DNA of 7,960 nucleotides. Source: an uncultured Alcaligenaceae bacterium. Lineage in GTDB: Bacteria > Pseudomonadota > Gammaproteobacteria > Burkholderiales > Burkholderiaceae_B. The stretch lies in assembly GCA_937952975.1 (NCBI GenBank), contig CALFXX010000009.1, positions 1 through 7,960 of the forward strand, read 5' to 3'. Shown in pieces: positions 6,682-7,960 of this stretch (position 1 is its first letter; every line of letters begins with the position of its first letter). The notes under the pieces were generated by a model. It saw only the letters and a list, made by a program, of their open reading frames with translations, had not been told where the DNA came from and did not search any database. The position numbers were made by a program, and so were the translations under genes.

Positions 6682-7960
6682 ATGGCTAATGTTGCGGTCA
6701 TCGGTGCCGGCCCGGCCGGCCTGATGGCAGCTGAAGTGCTTGCCCAAGCGGGTCATACGGTACAAGTGTTTGAAGCCAAGCCTTCAGCGGGCCGCAAGTT
6801 TTTGATGGCGGGTCGTGGCGGGCTCAACATCACACACTCTGAACCTGCCGAGCGTTTCAATGCGCGCTATGGTGCGCGTGCGCCCGAGTTTGCTGCGATG
6901 CTCTCTGCACTAGATGCCAACGCGCTGCGTGAATGGGTGCAGGGCTTAGGGATCGATACTTTTGTTGGTTCGTCGGGTCGGGTGTTTCCGGCCGAGATGA
7001 AAGCAGCGCCGTTATTGCGGGCTTGGATGCAGCGGCTGCGTAAACAGAATGTGCAGTTCTTGATGCGGCATCGTTGGTTGGGGTTTGGGCGAGGATGTGG
7101 TGTAGAGGCACAAGGCGCTGAGGCTGCACGGTCAGACTCTGAGCTGTCGAAGGGGCGGGTAACAGATGCGCGCACCAAACAAACCTTGCGGTTTGAATCA
7201 CCCAAAGGCGAAGTTTCGGTTATGCCTGATGCGGTCGTTCTTGCCCTAGGCGGCGGCAGTTGGGCACGCCTGGGCTCAGACGGTGCCTGGTGGCCATTGT
7301 TGCAACAACAGGGCGTGCAGCTTGCGCCATTGCTGCCGAGTAATGGTGGCTTCGAAACAAAATGGTCGCAGCACTTTATCGATCAGTGTGCGGGCCAGCC
7401 GCTTAAGACTGCTGAGTTTTGGTTGACGACCACGCCTACAAAGGCAACCAAAGGTCGCGGCAAAAGTGCAAAAGCCGCAGCCACACAAGCGGCAGCGGTA
7501 CAGACCGCACACTTGCGTGGTGAATGCCTGATCACTGAACATGGTCTAGAGGGCGGCGCCATCTATACGCTGTCAGCAGCCTTGCGCGATGAAATTTTGC
7601 GTCACGGCTCGGTCACGTTGTACGTTGATCTACTGCCCGATTACACCGCCGAAAAAGTCTTGACTGAAGTTTCGCACCCACGGGGTACGCGCTCACTTTC
7701 ATCACATCTTCGTTCACGTTTAGGTGTGCACGGTGTCAAAGCTGGATTACTGCGCGAGTGCTTATCGGCTGAAACGTTTAAGGACGCGGCGCAACTCGCC
7801 GCCGGTATGAAAGCCCTGCCAATTGTCTTAAGCGCTTGCCGTCCAATCGACGAGGCAATCAGCACCGCCGGCGGCGTGCAGTTTGAAGGCCTCACTCAAC
7901 AGCTAATGATTAAAAATTTACCCGGCGTGTTTTGCGCCGGTGAAATGCTTGACTGGGAAG
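6682..7960 (+). CDS. HI0933-like flavoprotein, PP_4765 family (TIGR03862-like), 3' end cut by window edge
   Basis: The frame is open from ATG 6682 to the window end (426 codons and one base). It belongs to the BaiN/HI0933-like flavoproteins: Rossmann motif VAVIGAGPAGLMAAEVLAQA (4-23), then the family signature PSAGRKFLMAGRGGLNITHS (34-53), GSSGRVFPAEMKAAPLLRAW (96-115), LALGGGSWARLGSDGAWW (187-204) and, near the end, AGEMLDWE, which normally lies a few dozen residues before the C-terminus. Function in this family is unproven; some distant relatives reduce ring double bonds, but I would not transfer that. Two segments look extra for the family: residues about 136-168 and about 252-278, the second rich in Ala, Lys and Thr. 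There is no clear Shine-Dalgarno; the start lies 2 bases after the ridA stop, and the next in-frame ATG (6724) would remove the glycine motif. It may be co-transcribed with the amine operon without sharing its role. Confidence 0.87.
   Translation, partial: MANVAVIGAGPAGLMAAEVLAQAGHTVQVFEAKPSAGRKFLMAGRGGLNITHSEPAERFNARYGARAPEFAAMLSALDANALREWVQGLGIDTFVGSSGRVFPAEMKAAPLLRAWMQRLRKQNVQFLMRHRWLGFGRGCGVEAQGAEAARSDSELSKGRVTDARTKQTLRFESPKGEVSVMPDAVVLALGGGSWARLGSDGAWWPLLQQQGVQLAPLLPSNGGFETKWSQHFIDQCAGQPLKTAEFWLTTTPTKATKGRGKSAKAAATQAAAVQTAHLRGECLITEHGLEGGAIYTLSAALRDEILRHGSVTLYVDLLPDYTAEKVLTEVSHPRGTRSLSSHLRSRLGVHGVKAGLLRECLSAETFKDAAQLAAGMKALPIVLSACRPIDEAISTAGGVQFEGLTQQLMIKNLPGVFCAGEMLDWE
7137..7156. repeat. 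Possible degenerate copy of a dispersed proteobacterial repeat, read through inside the flavoprotein gene
   Basis: The 20 bases CTCTGAGCTGTCGAAGGGGC closely resemble the widespread dispersed repeat with core CTGAGCTTGTCGAAGG (other strand CCTTCGACAAGCTCAG), differing mainly by loss of one T and an extra G. I recall this repeat as common between genes in many Burkholderiales and alphaproteobacteria. Here it lies in frame in a segment (residues about 136-168) that looks extra for the protein family and encodes a stretch including DSELSKGR. The match is from memory and the copy is imperfect, so chance similarity is possible. Confidence 0.45.

Noticed and set aside
6706..6720. GC-rich near-palindrome GCCGGCCCGGCCGGC, possible hairpin or operator
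   Set aside because: It encodes the AGPAG residues of the Rossmann glycine loop, and the symmetry follows from Gly, Ala and Pro codons. It is within the coding region with no T-run after it.
6857..7205. Two overlapping antisense open frames opposite the flavoprotein gene
   Set aside because: The + strand frame carries continuous family motifs on both sides. The antisense products have shadow-like composition and no ribosome site of note.

Overview
The window looks like a chromosomal segment from a proteobacterium, most likely a betaproteobacterium of the order Burkholderiales. That rests on moderately GC-rich codon use (roughly mid-50s % by eye), clear Shine-Dalgarno sites, and the family make-up, including a PP_4765-type flavoprotein and an HcnABC/LhpBEF-type dehydrogenase. 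The taxonomic call is an inference, because no rRNA or other marker gene is present. All nine genes are on the + strand and packed tightly. Junctions range from a 20-base overlap to a 19-base gap. There is no gene-free stretch over 300 bases, and I see no terminator, promoter, tRNA or CRISPR. The window starts inside one gene and ends inside another.

Region 1 (1-2235) is the membrane part of an ABC importer of the polyamine/opine/phosphonate (PotABCD-like) type: the C-terminal part of the ATPase and two six-helix permeases with EAA loops. The periplasmic binding protein is not in the window and is probably upstream.

Region 2 (2235-5156) encodes a three-subunit flavo-iron-sulfur dehydrogenase in the order beta (DAO-fold FAD protein), gamma (small [2Fe-2S] protein), alpha (two-dinucleotide-domain protein with a C-terminal BFD-like [2Fe-2S] cluster). 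It resembles hydrogen cyanide synthase HcnABC, D-hydroxyproline dehydrogenase LhpBEF and the octopine/nopaline dehydrogenases. Region 3 (5176-6679) adds a second DAO-fold FAD oxidoreductase and a RidA-type enamine/imine deaminase with its key Arg and Glu conserved.

Together these genes read as an uptake-and-oxidation operon for an amine. An imported compound (an opine, imino acid, N-alkyl amino acid, D-amino acid or polyamine derivative) would be oxidised at a C-N bond by the heterotrimer and/or the second oxidoreductase. RidA would then hydrolyse the reactive imine/enamine to a ketone and ammonium. The substrate cannot be read from the sequence.

Region 4 (6682-7960) is a partial HI0933-like flavoprotein of the PP_4765 family. 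It starts 2 bases after ridA, but its family is not tied to amine catabolism and it may simply be a neighbour. It carries two apparently extra segments. One contains what looks like a degenerate copy of a dispersed proteobacterial repeat read through in frame, and the other is an Ala/Lys/Thr-rich low-complexity stretch.
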